A stretch of 64,000 nt of DNA, from positions 57,918 through 121,917 of the forward strand of contig JACCVY010000119.1 of the NCBI GenBank assembly GCA_013697915.1, read 5' to 3'. Position 1 is the stretch's first letter; each line of letters begins with the position of its first letter. Of the stretch, positions 41,313 through 50,702 are shown piece after piece. A program made the position numbers and the translations under genes. This DNA is from Blastocatellia bacterium. Its GTDB lineage: Bacteria; Acidobacteriota; Blastocatellia; Pyrinomonadales; Pyrinomonadaceae. The notes below the pieces were generated by a model. It was not told where the DNA came from. It ran no database searches and worked only from the letters and a program-made list of their open reading frames with translations.

Positions 41313-44300
41313 TTAGGCAGGCACACTCTCAAGTGATGCCTGATTGGCAAGAATGTTTGTAATCATTTGGTTGATCTGGGAAAAATCGAAGGGCTTGCCG
41401 ATGATGCCGTTGACCAGATTGTCTTCACCTTTGGGCGGCAGGGTGCCGCTGCCATAACCCGTTACCAGCACCACATTCATATCCGGCCAGCGCTTGCGAA
41501 TCTCACGACTCGTTTCCCAACCGTCCATGTCCGGCATCGCCAAATCTGTAAAGACAAGCTCGCATTCATTTGCGCCCAGCAACTGCAAGGCACTCTGCCC
41601 ACTGTCAGCCAACACGACGCGATGACCCATCAACTCCAGCATCTCAGCCAGCGTATCACGTACAGCCGGCTCGTCGTCGATTACCAAAATTGAAAGCTTT
41701 GGCAACTCGACCTCATTTGCAGCGGCGGTAACAGATTTCGTTGCCATTCCGACAGCGGGCAACTCAATGGTAAAAACTGTTCCTTCTCCGATGTTCGAGG
41801 CAACACTGATCGATCCTTCGTGCCGCTCAATGATGCTGTAACTGACTGACAGACCAAGGCCGGTACCGTGCGCGCCTTTCGTAGTGAAAAACGGATCGAA
41901 AATTTTCTGTCTTACGTCTTCACGCATACCCGTTCCATTGTCGGCGAACAGAAGCCTTAGCCGGGACTTATCGGCGACGCAATTTATTTTTAACTTGCCG
42001 CCGTTGGGCATCGCATCAACCGCATTGACAATTAGATTGACAAACACCTCGCGCAATTCCGATGCGCTGCCGAAAGTGTGGAGTCCGTTGCCGGCATTCA
42101 GCGTCACTTCGCATTCCAGACCGCGGGACCTCGCTTCATTTTGCCAACGCGTGCGTGTTATCTCGACAGCATCGTTGAGCAGTCCGCCAACTTCCAGTCG
42201 TTCGAATTCCCTGGCGGGAGACTTGCGCGCAAACGTTTGTATGCGGCGAACGGTGGCTGCTGCGTCTTCAGCAGCCGTCTGAATAATTTCCAGATTTCGC
42301 ACCATCGCCTCATCCTGCGTCTGGCGTCTCAGTAATTGCGCTCGTCCCAAAATCGCGGCCAGCGAATTATTGAAGTCATGGGCCACACCCGATGCCAATT
42401 GCCCCAACGCCCGTAATTTGTCGGCACGCGCCGCGCGCTCGCGTTCCTCTTTCTGTTCCGTAATATCTCGAGCAATGCCCAGAACACCCGTCGTCCTGCC
42501 CTCAACAACCAATGGCGAATTGTCGACGCGCGCATAGCGAAGCCGGCCGTCAGCGGAAAAATAACGCATCTCGTAAGTTTGCGCGTGACCATTCAGCGCC
42601 GCTTGCAATTTCTCGTTTGCAACTTCCCGGTCGCCCTCGTAGACCATGTCCAGGAAGCGCGTACCAATAAACTCTTCACGTTTGTAGCCGAGTCCGGACA
42701 ATGTCGCGCTGTTACACCATTTGAAACGACCATCAACATCAACGGCATAGATCGACTCGCGCGCGCTTTCCAAAATATTGGTCAGCAGCGACTGATGTTC
42801 GCGCGCAACCGCCTGCACCTTGCGCAGTTCGGAAAGATCGCGCGCCGTACAAACGGCCGCGGTTACTGCACCAGTGCGATCCAGAACCGGTTCGATTGAA
42901 ACCAGAATAGGCCGATTCAGCCGATCTGGAACCACTTCAACAATGATACTGCGGCCTTCCTCGATAGCTTTTTCCACGACGCAGGCTTGTCTTTCCGATG
43001 ACGTTCGCAGGATGTCGCAGCATTGACTGCCTAACAGCATTCTGGGTTCAGAGTTTTCCATCGCCGCGCCGGCGCGATTCACGCGTTTGAGACGTCCCGA
43101 ACGATCGAAAATGAAGATGCCGTCCGACATTGAATCGAAAGTTGTTTCCCATTCCGTTTTTGCTTTGGCCACCATCTCAAAGAGTTCGGCCTGGGCAATA
43201 CCAATCGCGAGCCGCTCAGCGACTGAGGTAACCAAAGACAATTCGTTTTCCGTCCAATGTCGCAGGCGATCGGTTTGATGAATGCAAAGCACACCACGAA
43301 AATGTCCCTTGACGATTAGCGGGTAATCAATCTGCGAGCGAACCGCGGCAATCCGCGCGTGCTCGCGGACGGCAGCGCTAAACGCTTCTGGTCCATCCTG
43401 AAACTTTAGTGAATCGTTGATAACCAGCGGTCCCGACATGTTCAGTAAATATCTGCCGACCGGGTCTTCGTAACTAACTTGAGCGGTGTCATTGTTGGTG
43501 CAATGTGGTGCCACGTATTCATGTGCAACTGCCGAGACCGGGTTGGCCGGGTCGTACAGCCGCATGTGCACACGGGAGGCGCTAAGCGCCACGCCCAGTT
43601 CGCGTGTTGCTGAACTCAATACCTCGGGCAAGCTAAGCGAAGCACGGATCGTCATAGTCAAGCGGTTAACCAGGACTTCCCGTTTTGAAGTAGCTTCAGC
43701 CTTTTGATAAAGCTCAGCCTGGCGAATAGCTATCCCCGTCTGATCAGCAACCGCCTTGGCGAGCGCAATGTCTGACTCGCTCCAGTGGCGTATCTCACGC
43801 GTGGTGGATAGAACAAAGGCCGCCGTCACTTCATCGCCCACTCTAATCGCCACATACATAATTGAGCGCACCTGGGCCTTGGACAGAATGCGGGAATAAA
43901 AATCCGCAATGCTCTTTTCGCGCGCAACATCGTCAAAGCAAAGCACGCCATTCTGGTCGAGCGAATCGATCAGTAACTTCACATCCTGAAGTTCAAAATC
44001 GGTGGCGGCCGGTTCGATGCCGGCGGAGTGATATTCGGCGACGTTTCTGACGCGATTAGTCTTCTCATCCTTGATGAAGAGCGAGCAGCGATCAGCCTTG
44101 AGGTGCGAGCCGAGCTCGTTCACGGCGGTGTGAAAAATCTCAGAACTATCCAACGAGCAACGAATCGCCTGCGAGATGCGATGCGTCATGGCCTCGCGCT
44201 GCGCCTGTTGCGCCAGCGCTTCTTCCGAGCGTTTGCGCTCGGTCAAGTCGCGGCCGACTCCTTGCACCCCGACGGCTTGACCGTCGCGGTGAATCAATCG

Positions 44301-45743
44301 CGTGCTGACTTCCAGGCGCACCCGGCGCTGCGCTTTCGTAATAATCTCAAGTTCGTAAACTGTCGAACCCTCGTTATCGGTTTTGTGGCACATCATCTGG
44401 CGCGCAACTGCAAGGTAGTCAGGCGCAAGTACGTCGGCGATGTTCAAGCGCAGGGCCTCTTCACGACTGTAGCCGGTTAGCTTTTCGCCACTGCGGTTCA
44501 GAGAAGTAAAGTTGCCTGATAGATCGTGCGTGTAGATAAGATCATTCGCATTCTCAAAAAGCTCGCGATAACGCTTCTCATTTTCCTGCAGGGCGTTTTG
44601 CGCTTTACGGTTTTCGGTGATGTCCGTGGCTACGCCAATAACGCCCGTGACTTTGCCGCCGTCATCGACAAGCGGCGAGTAACGTGTTTCAAACGTCAGA
44701 TCTCCAACTTCAACCGCGTCCGAAAACATTTCGCCGCCAAGCGCGCGACGGATATTTCGCAGGATCGGTGGATTGTCGCGATAAACATCAAAAACTGAAC
44801 GGCCAACCAAGTCGCCCGGTTTCATGTTGAGGTTCGTCAGTCCCTCTCCTTCCGCCAGGGTAAACACGCCTTCCAGGTTAACCACAAAGAGCACCAGTGA
44901 CGCGCTGCCGATTACCGTGCGCAATTGTGTTTCTGTTTGTCTGAGGGCTTCGCGGCCGCGATTGCGGTCAGTGATATCGCGCATCACGACCTGCACGGCC
45001 GACTTACCATTCAGAACAAACGGCATTCCTGCAACTTCGACATCAATTACTCCCCCATCAAGCCGAACGTGTTTCTGCTCGATCAAGTCGGTCGCCGATC
45101 CCTCTTCCTGGACCTGGCGAACTCGCTTTCTAACCGTGTCGTGATAATCGGGATGAACACGGTCCAGTACTGACTCTCCAATTAATTGTTCCGGTTTATC
45201 CGCTCCCCACAGGCGCTGAGCGGCGGGATTTACATAACGAATTTTCCCCTCACTGTGAACAACAATTGCTTCCGGCGAGAGTTCGACGAGCCGGCGATAA
45301 CGATCCTCGCTTTCGCGCAATGCTCGGTGAGCACGATGTCGCTCTGCAAGCCGGGCGACTTTGACGAGCAACTCCTCGTTACGAAACGGCAGGTTCAGAT
45401 AGTCATCCGCGCCGGCGGTTAACCCTTCAAGACTGTCTTCCGGCGCATTGCGCAGGGCACTGATCAACAGGACGGGAATGCTGGAGGTTTTTGGATCATC
45501 TTTGATAAGGCGGCAAAGCTCGATGCCATCGAGTATTGGCATTACCACATCGCTGATGACTACCTCAGGCTCAAACGTGGTTAAGGAGTCGCGCGCACTG
45601 CCACCATCACTCGCGCACCTCACTTCATAGCCGTCGGCCTTGAGTAGCTCCTTCAGGAGCGCAAGAACCTGTTGATCATCATCGGCGATCAACACTCGGC
45701 ACTTGGATGTGGGATCTGTGTCTAGTTTCATGCGAGGTGGCAT
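41313..45743 (-). CDS. Hybrid histidine kinase with REC at both ends, PAS and GAF repeats
   Basis: A 1476-aa cytosolic protein (no membrane helix). Order: REC (VLIADDDQQVL, Asp in VISDVVMP) to residue 130; about three PAS domains to 520 (for example RYRRLVELSPEAIVVHSEGKIRYVN); two GAF domains to 870; two more PAS to 1120 (WETTFDSMSDGIFIFDRSGRLKRVN); the histidine box LASGVAHDFNNSLAAILGR; an ATPase domain (VNLIVNAVDAMPNGG, DNGTGM, GTGLGLSV); and a C-terminal REC (LVIDDEPAV, FTDLAMPDMDG). Many sensory inputs feed one phosphorelay. A DNA-binding partner is not next to it; the MalT-like genes are divergent. Confidence 0.92.
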   Translation of the reverse strand: MPPRMKLDTDPTSKCRVLIADDDQQVLALLKELLKADGYEVRCASDGGSARDSLTTFEPEVVISDVVMPILDGIELCRLIKDDPKTSSIPVLLISALRNAPEDSLEGLTAGADDYLNLPFRNEELLVKVARLAERHRAHRALRESEDRYRRLVELSPEAIVVHSEGKIRYVNPAAQRLWGADKPEQLIGESVLDRVHPDYHDTVRKRVRQVQEEGSATDLIEQKHVRLDGGVIDVEVAGMPFVLNGKSAVQVVMRDITDRNRGREALRQTETQLRTVIGSASLVLFVVNLEGVFTLAEGEGLTNLNMKPGDLVGRSVFDVYRDNPPILRNIRRALGGEMFSDAVEVGDLTFETRYSPLVDDGGKVTGVIGVATDITENRKAQNALQENEKRYRELFENANDLIYTHDLSGNFTSLNRSGEKLTGYSREEALRLNIADVLAPDYLAVARQMMCHKTDNEGSTVYELEIITKAQRRVRLEVSTRLIHRDGQAVGVQGVGRDLTERKRSEEALAQQAQREAMTHRISQAIRCSLDSSEIFHTAVNELGSHLKADRCSLFIKDEKTNRVRNVAEYHSAGIEPAATDFELQDVKLLIDSLDQNGVLCFDDVAREKSIADFYSRILSKAQVRSIMYVAIRVGDEVTAAFVLSTTREIRHWSESDIALAKAVADQTGIAIRQAELYQKAEATSKREVLVNRLTMTIRASLSLPEVLSSATRELGVALSASRVHMRLYDPANPVSAVAHEYVAPHCTNNDTAQVSYEDPVGRYLLNMSGPLVINDSLKFQDGPEAFSAAVREHARIAAVRSQIDYPLIVKGHFRGVLCIHQTDRLRHWTENELSLVTSVAERLAIGIAQAELFEMVAKAKTEWETTFDSMSDGIFIFDRSGRLKRVNRAGAAMENSEPRMLLGSQCCDILRTSSERQACVVEKAIEEGRSIIVEVVPDRLNRPILVSIEPVLDRTGAVTAAVCTARDLSELRKVQAVAREHQSLLTNILESARESIYAVDVDGRFKWCNSATLSGLGYKREEFIGTRFLDMVYEGDREVANEKLQAALNGHAQTYEMRYFSADGRLRYARVDNSPLVVEGRTTGVLGIARDITEQKEERERAARADKLRALGQLASGVAHDFNNSLAAILGRAQLLRRQTQDEAMVRNLEIIQTAAEDAAATVRRIQTFARKSPAREFERLEVGGLLNDAVEITRTRWQNEARSRGLECEVTLNAGNGLHTFGSASELREVFVNLIVNAVDAMPNGGKLKINCVADKSRLRLLFADNGTGMREDVRQKIFDPFFTTKGAHGTGLGLSVSYSIIERHEGSISVASNIGEGTVFTIELPAVGMATKSVTAAANEVELPKLSILVIDDEPAVRDTLAEMLELMGHRVVLADSGQSALQLLGANECELVFTDLAMPDMDGWETSREIRKRWPDMNVVLVTGYGSGTLPPKGEDNLVNGIIGKPFDFSQINQMITNILANQASLESVPA

Positions 45744-46165
45744 CGGGCCGTCGCGTCAGGTTGAGGGGTATGCCCGGAAATCAGGCTATGAAAGGAAGTG
45801 TGAATCGAGGAACCAGGTCACCAGAAAGCCGCAAAGGCGGGCCTCATGACCAACCGCCCGCGCAGTATAACAAAATTTAACAACGTTTGTCATGTGCTAA
45901 GAAGCGACGAATTGGGGCTTTTTCCAGCACTTTTGAAAGAATCTCGGGCAGTTAGGGCGATCCCGGACCGAATCTGGGGCGGGGTCAAGCGCCTTAACAT
46001 CCTGTGTCGTGCCAAGCCGTGTTTAAAATCTCAAGAATTTCTCAAGCGGATTGCAATAAAACATTGAACCGTGGTGGGCGAGACGTTTTCTCAGTTTTCA
46101 GCTCGTTCTATGGGCCACAGTACGGACGGTCTATTTAAACAAGGAAGGATGTCCCTCCAAATCTT
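45744..46165. other. 422-bp divergent intergenic region
   Basis: Between the hybrid kinase gene (minus) and the MalT-like ATPase gene (plus). It should carry both promoters. No repeat family seen elsewhere in the window is present, and no ORF is convincing. Confidence 0.5.
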
Positions 46166-46966
46166 ATGTTCTTAATCGACTCCTGTCTCGACCTGACAAG
46201 CGGCAGGTTGGAACTCATCACAGACAAAATTGCGCAGCCAACGAGGCGACCGCGCATTTCCCGTTCGCGCTTGCTTAACTCGCTGGAACAAAGCCTGGGC
46301 GCCGGCGCCTCCACGATCATCAGCGGTCGCGCGGGAACGGGCAAAAGCATGTTGGCCCTGGACTTTGCGGACCGCTGTGGACGCCGGGTCGCTTGGTACA
46401 AGGTCGATGCACCCGACAGCGACCCGCGAATTTTTTTTGATTATCTCGTCGGCAGTATTCGAAAACAGCGTCCTGGTTTTGGCGCAAAACTTTTGACGAC
46501 TCTGGTTGAATCCGCTGCCGTCGAACGCATAGATGCGCTCGCCGAAGCCTTCATTTACGAATTGGGAGATAGCGACAGGCAGAACGCGCTCTTGATCGTA
46601 ATAGAAGACCTCCATCTGGTCTGCGATTCAGAATGGCTAGTGCCATTTTTCACCCGCCTGTTGCCGTTGCTGCCGGCGGACGTTCACGTGCTAATAACCA
46701 GTCGCAGCATGCCGCCGGCGCCGTTGTGGCGTTTGCGTTCAAAACAATCGCTGGTGGTGATTGAAGAGGAAGCGCTCGCTTTCACTCGTCCGGAAGCGAT
46801 TGCCCTGTTTGAAAGTTACGGACTGTCGAGTGAACAGGCAAGGATCGCAATGGACCACTCTCATGGCCGTGCTGCTGCACTCGATGAGTTTGCGAGATTT
46901 ATGAGTAAGTCTGAACTAACGACGAACGATCAGTCTAATGAAGTTGGCGTTGCGGCTCGTTCCTAA
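46166..46966 (+). CDS. Stand-alone MalT-like STAND ATPase domain
   Basis: GGAAGGA lies 15 bases ahead of ATG 46166. The 266-aa protein begins with a region like the NB domain of MalT: Walker A in IISGRAGTGKSMLALDFADRCG, WYKVDAPDSDPRIFFDYLVGSI, Walker B-like LLIVIEDLHLVCDSEW, sensor VLITSRSMPPAPLWRLRSKQ and LAFTRPEAIALFESYGLS. It ends after the ATPase part, with no TPR and no DNA-binding domain. The next gene encodes the same domain with all its later parts and overlaps or almost abuts it. It may regulate that partner by mixed assembly, or be a shortened duplicate. Confidence 0.8.
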   Translation: MFLIDSCLDLTSGRLELITDKIAQPTRRPRISRSRLLNSLEQSLGAGASTIISGRAGTGKSMLALDFADRCGRRVAWYKVDAPDSDPRIFFDYLVGSIRKQRPGFGAKLLTTLVESAAVERIDALAEAFIYELGDSDRQNALLIVIEDLHLVCDSEWLVPFFTRLLPLLPADVHVLITSRSMPPAPLWRLRSKQSLVVIEEEALAFTRPEAIALFESYGLSSEQARIAMDHSHGRAAALDEFARFMSKSELTTNDQSNEVGVAARS

Positions 46967-47003
46967 AAATTCGCTTAAGGACGCGAGAGCGCTAAGGTTG
47001 GCG

Positions 47004-50000
47004 ATGAACCCCCACGAAGCTTCTGTCAGTAACCCAACCACCACAATCGGTGGTGGCTTGATCGTATTTGGCCATGCTACTCTGCCGCCCTACCCTAGCA
47101 GCAGTCAGAGACAGCAGCTAATGGCGCCCAGTAAGCAATCGGAAAGCTCTTCGGACGAAACTTTGTCCGCCAAAAAAAGCGGCCCGCAGGCTTCGCCTCC
47201 CGGTTTTTTTCTGCGCACCAAGCTGTTGCCACCGCGGCCCGCTCCGCAGTTATTATCGCGACCAAGACTCACTGATCGCTTACTCGCAAACCTCGGCTAT
47301 CCACTGACGCTGGTTACTGCTAACGCCGGTTCCGGAAAAACCACGCTGGTAGCTGATTTTCTACGCACCCATGAACGTCAGTTTGTTTGGTATCAATTGG
47401 ACCACACGGATGCCGACCCCGCTGTTTTCCTCGGCTATCTCGCCTTTGGCATTCAGAAACAAGTGCCCGCTTTCGGCAAGGCGCTGTTTTCATATCTTCA
47501 GGAAACTACCGGTGAGTCGGCTCAACATCCGGAAAGAGCGGTCGATGTTTTTCTAAACGAAGTCCTCGAGCATGTTGAGCAACAGTTGATTCTGGTCCTG
47601 GATGATTACCATCATTTGGGTGCGAACACGGCCGTGCACGTCGTGATGGACCGGTTACTTGCTTACCTTCCTGACGTGCTGCACCTCGTTATTGTTTCTC
47701 GCGAGGTGCCTCCGCTGGCGCTCGGCCGGCTGCGCACCCATTCTCCGCTAGCCACGATCGACCGCAGTGATCTTCTTTTTACGGATGAAGAGACACGTGA
47801 ACTGTTTCGCCAGGTTTTTGATCTCGAACTCACGCCCCAGCAACTCTCCGAGTATCGCGAGCGAACGCATGGCTGGATTACCGCGTTGCAACTCATCAGA
47901 CAAGTCGCTCACCGCACGGCCGTCAGCAGCCGCGAAGGCCATACTGACGTTCCTGACCTGGTTGAAGTGTTGCGGCAATCCGAACGGGACATTTTTGATT
48001 ACTTCGCTGAGGAAGTGTTTTCCGATGAGAGCGCCGACGTGCAAAACCTCTTGCTGAAGGTTTCGCTGCTCGATCGCATCGAGCTGGATCTTTGCGCGGC
48101 GCTGTATGAAGGTCTCAATTGTTCGCGCCTGCTACCGAACCTGGTGCGCCGTAATGTATTCATCACCGTCGCCAGCGATCGGCGCGGCGAAGAGTATCGC
48201 CTGCATCCGCTCTTCCAGAATTTTCTGCGGCGGCGTTTGCGCAGCGAGATCGGCCGAGCGGGCGTTTCTGCCGAGCATCAGCGCTGTGCCGCCTATTTCA
48301 TTGAGCGCTACGCCTGGGAACAAGCAGTCAGGCACTTGCTGGCCGCAGAAGATTTTGACAACGCCGCGGTGCTAATAGCTGAACGCGGCGTCGAGTGGAT
48401 CTCCACCGGAGCACTTGGCTCATTGTCTTCGCTGGCGGATTCATTGCCGGCGGCGGCATTGGAAGCCCATCCGCGGACCCTGGCCCATCGAGCCGAAGTA
48501 GCGCGACTGCAAGGCGAATACGAGTTTGCCCATTCATTGCTGCGGCGCGCGGTGGCTCTGTTACATGAGCGCGCGGACAACGAAGGTGAGGCGGACGCTT
48601 TGCACTCGCTGGCAACGCTGGCCCGGCGCGAGGGCGATTACGAATTGGCATTTAGTTATCTCGATCGCGCAATTCTGTTGAGCGAAGCGAATTCCGCGGT
48701 TCGTACCAAATGTGGTAACACGCGCGGCTTGTGCCTGGTCGCGATGGGCGAATGGACAGCTGCGGAGCGCGAATTTCGCTCAGCTTTACAGTCCGCCGAA
48801 GAACGTAATGACGAATACTACATCCGTCTGATCGCACACAATCTTGGTACGCCGGCGGGAATGCGTGGTGACTTTGGCGAGGCACTGCGCTGGTTTAGCC
48901 GCATGCTGCGAAAGGATAGCCAGGGGCCACCAATGCCGCAGGAAGCAGTGGCGAATTTGAACATAGCCCGCTGTTACCTGTATCGCGGCGATTTCAATGC
49001 CTGCGAAAAGCACCTTGACCAGGCGCTTGAGGGCTGTCAACTCTTCAGCCTTGCCGGCACACGCGCAGAAACATTCGAAACATACGGCAATCTCTATCGC
49101 GAGCGCGGCGAAATCGAACGAGCGATCGAATACTACGAACGCGCGGCCCGTGCTTATGACGAAGCCGGGATCGGGTTAACCCGCACAGAATTATTGGAAG
49201 AACGGGCGCTACTGGGCTTGCTGATTGGCGATCTCTCTTCCGCGCAGTCGCAGATTGACCATCTCATCAGTGCCCGCCCTCCGGAAAAAGGCGAACTGGG
49301 GTTCTTTACTGCTTCCCTCACGCGCGGCCGCATCATGGCGGCTCGGGGTGAATACCAACAGGCTCGCGCAGATCTCAGTGAGGCACTCGAATATTTTCAT
49401 CTGCATGGACTTTACTACTATGAAGCGCAGGCCAGCATGGCAATTGCTCTCTGTGATTTTAATCTGGAGAATGAACGCGGCATGCTCGAACGGCTGCGGC
49501 GCGTAATCGATCTCGCAGTTCGATACGATTACGAATACTGGCTCAAGCGCAAGATTGCGAAGTACCCGGAAATCTTTTCCGGCGAAGACGCGTTGGAGTT
49601 ATTGCCTTTTGATTTACGCGAACAGGTGTCAACCGGCCCGTCGACGAATCGCGCTCCTGCGCAAGTTTCTGAAATTGCATTGGCCCACCAGCCGGTAACG
49701 GATCTGGCGGTCAACATGCTCGGGCCGGTAGCGATATTGCGCGATCCTTCCAGACCGCTGGCGGCTGACGCCTGGACCACGCGGCGCGCGCGCGACATTC
49801 TGTGCTTCATCGTCTCGCGCCGTCATCACCGGGCTTCGAAAGACACGATCATCGATACGTTCTGGGGCGAAACCGACATGGGCGTGGTGGAAAAGAATTT
49901 TCACCCTACGGTGTCTCACATTCGCAAAGCCCTAAACAGCAACCAGCCTTTGAAGCAGAATTTTTTGCTGTATCGCGATGGCGATTACCAACTCAATCCG

Positions 50001-50456
50001 GAATTTTCCTACCGTATTGATACCGAGGAATTCGATCGCCTGCTAAGTGAAGGTGAGAATGCCCGCCGAGCTCGTAACGTTGAAGAATGCGTGCGCGCGT
50101 ACGAGCAGGCGCTCGGGCTTTACCGCGGCGAGTTCATGCAAGGCAGCTACGAGCCCTGGGTCGAAGAACAACGCACCTATTACCGCGAGCAGTACCTCCG
50201 CCTGCTCGAATCGTTGGCCGCCGTCGCTGAGACCGCCGCCGACTGGCAAAAAGCTATGAAGTTAGCCCAACTTATTGTGCGGGAAGACCAGTTTCGTGAA
50301 GACATTCACTGTCTGATTCTGCGCGCGCACGCAGCCATGGGGAACCGGGGCGCCGTGAAAGCGCACTTTGAGGGGCTGAAACGGAGTTTGGAGAATGAGC
50401 TGGGGGTTGAGCCAAGCGCGGAGACCAGGAAACTCTATCAACAGCTTGTTGTTTAA
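47004..50456 (+). CDS. MalT-like STAND regulator with TPR and winged-helix BTAD output
   Basis: ATG 47004 has AAGG ahead; the frame is open from 46938. After a 60-residue linker comes the NB domain (Walker A NAGSGKTTLVADF, WYQLDHTDADPAVFLGYLAFGI, ILVLDDYHHLG, LVIVSREVPPLALGRLRTH), then a winged-helix and long helical TPR part (from 400 to 900). Near residue 910, VNMLGPVAILRDPSRPLAADAWTTRRARDILCFIVSRRHHRASKDTIIDTFW is an OmpR-like winged helix, and the last 140 residues are a BTAD domain (YRIDTEEFDRLLSEGE). It is a ligand-gated transcription activator of the SARP/LAL sort; ligand and targets unknown. Confidence 0.9.
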   Translation: MNPHEASVSNPTTTIGGGLIVFGHATLPPYPSSSQRQQLMAPSKQSESSSDETLSAKKSGPQASPPGFFLRTKLLPPRPAPQLLSRPRLTDRLLANLGYPLTLVTANAGSGKTTLVADFLRTHERQFVWYQLDHTDADPAVFLGYLAFGIQKQVPAFGKALFSYLQETTGESAQHPERAVDVFLNEVLEHVEQQLILVLDDYHHLGANTAVHVVMDRLLAYLPDVLHLVIVSREVPPLALGRLRTHSPLATIDRSDLLFTDEETRELFRQVFDLELTPQQLSEYRERTHGWITALQLIRQVAHRTAVSSREGHTDVPDLVEVLRQSERDIFDYFAEEVFSDESADVQNLLLKVSLLDRIELDLCAALYEGLNCSRLLPNLVRRNVFITVASDRRGEEYRLHPLFQNFLRRRLRSEIGRAGVSAEHQRCAAYFIERYAWEQAVRHLLAAEDFDNAAVLIAERGVEWISTGALGSLSSLADSLPAAALEAHPRTLAHRAEVARLQGEYEFAHSLLRRAVALLHERADNEGEADALHSLATLARREGDYELAFSYLDRAILLSEANSAVRTKCGNTRGLCLVAMGEWTAAEREFRSALQSAEERNDEYYIRLIAHNLGTPAGMRGDFGEALRWFSRMLRKDSQGPPMPQEAVANLNIARCYLYRGDFNACEKHLDQALEGCQLFSLAGTRAETFETYGNLYRERGEIERAIEYYERAARAYDEAGIGLTRTELLEERALLGLLIGDLSSAQSQIDHLISARPPEKGELGFFTASLTRGRIMAARGEYQQARADLSEALEYFHLHGLYYYEAQASMAIALCDFNLENERGMLERLRRVIDLAVRYDYEYWLKRKIAKYPEIFSGEDALELLPFDLREQVSTGPSTNRAPAQVSEIALAHQPVTDLAVNMLGPVAILRDPSRPLAADAWTTRRARDILCFIVSRRHHRASKDTIIDTFWGETDMGVVEKNFHPTVSHIRKALNSNQPLKQNFLLYRDGDYQLNPEFSYRIDTEEFDRLLSEGENARRARNVEECVRAYEQALGLYRGEFMQGSYEPWVEEQRTYYREQYLRLLESLAAVAETAADWQKAMKLAQLIVREDQFREDIHCLILRAHAAMGNRGAVKAHFEGLKRSLENELGVEPSAETRKLYQQLVV

Positions 50457-50702
50457 GTAGTTTGGGCCGAACAGATAATTTCAGCGAAAAATCGCAAGGA
50501 TTACGCAACACATGCGGCGGAGCCCGCAAATACAATACTGGGGCTTTCAAAAGAATATGACGACGCGGATGGACTTAGGCAGGCGGTGCGAAGAGTTACG
50601 AATCCAAACAGTATTGGATTTTGGGCGTCACATATAACTTACGAGAGCACCTCGCCAGATAGTTAGCAGGACTGCGCCGATAAACCCGACTGAGGTGATA
50701 GT

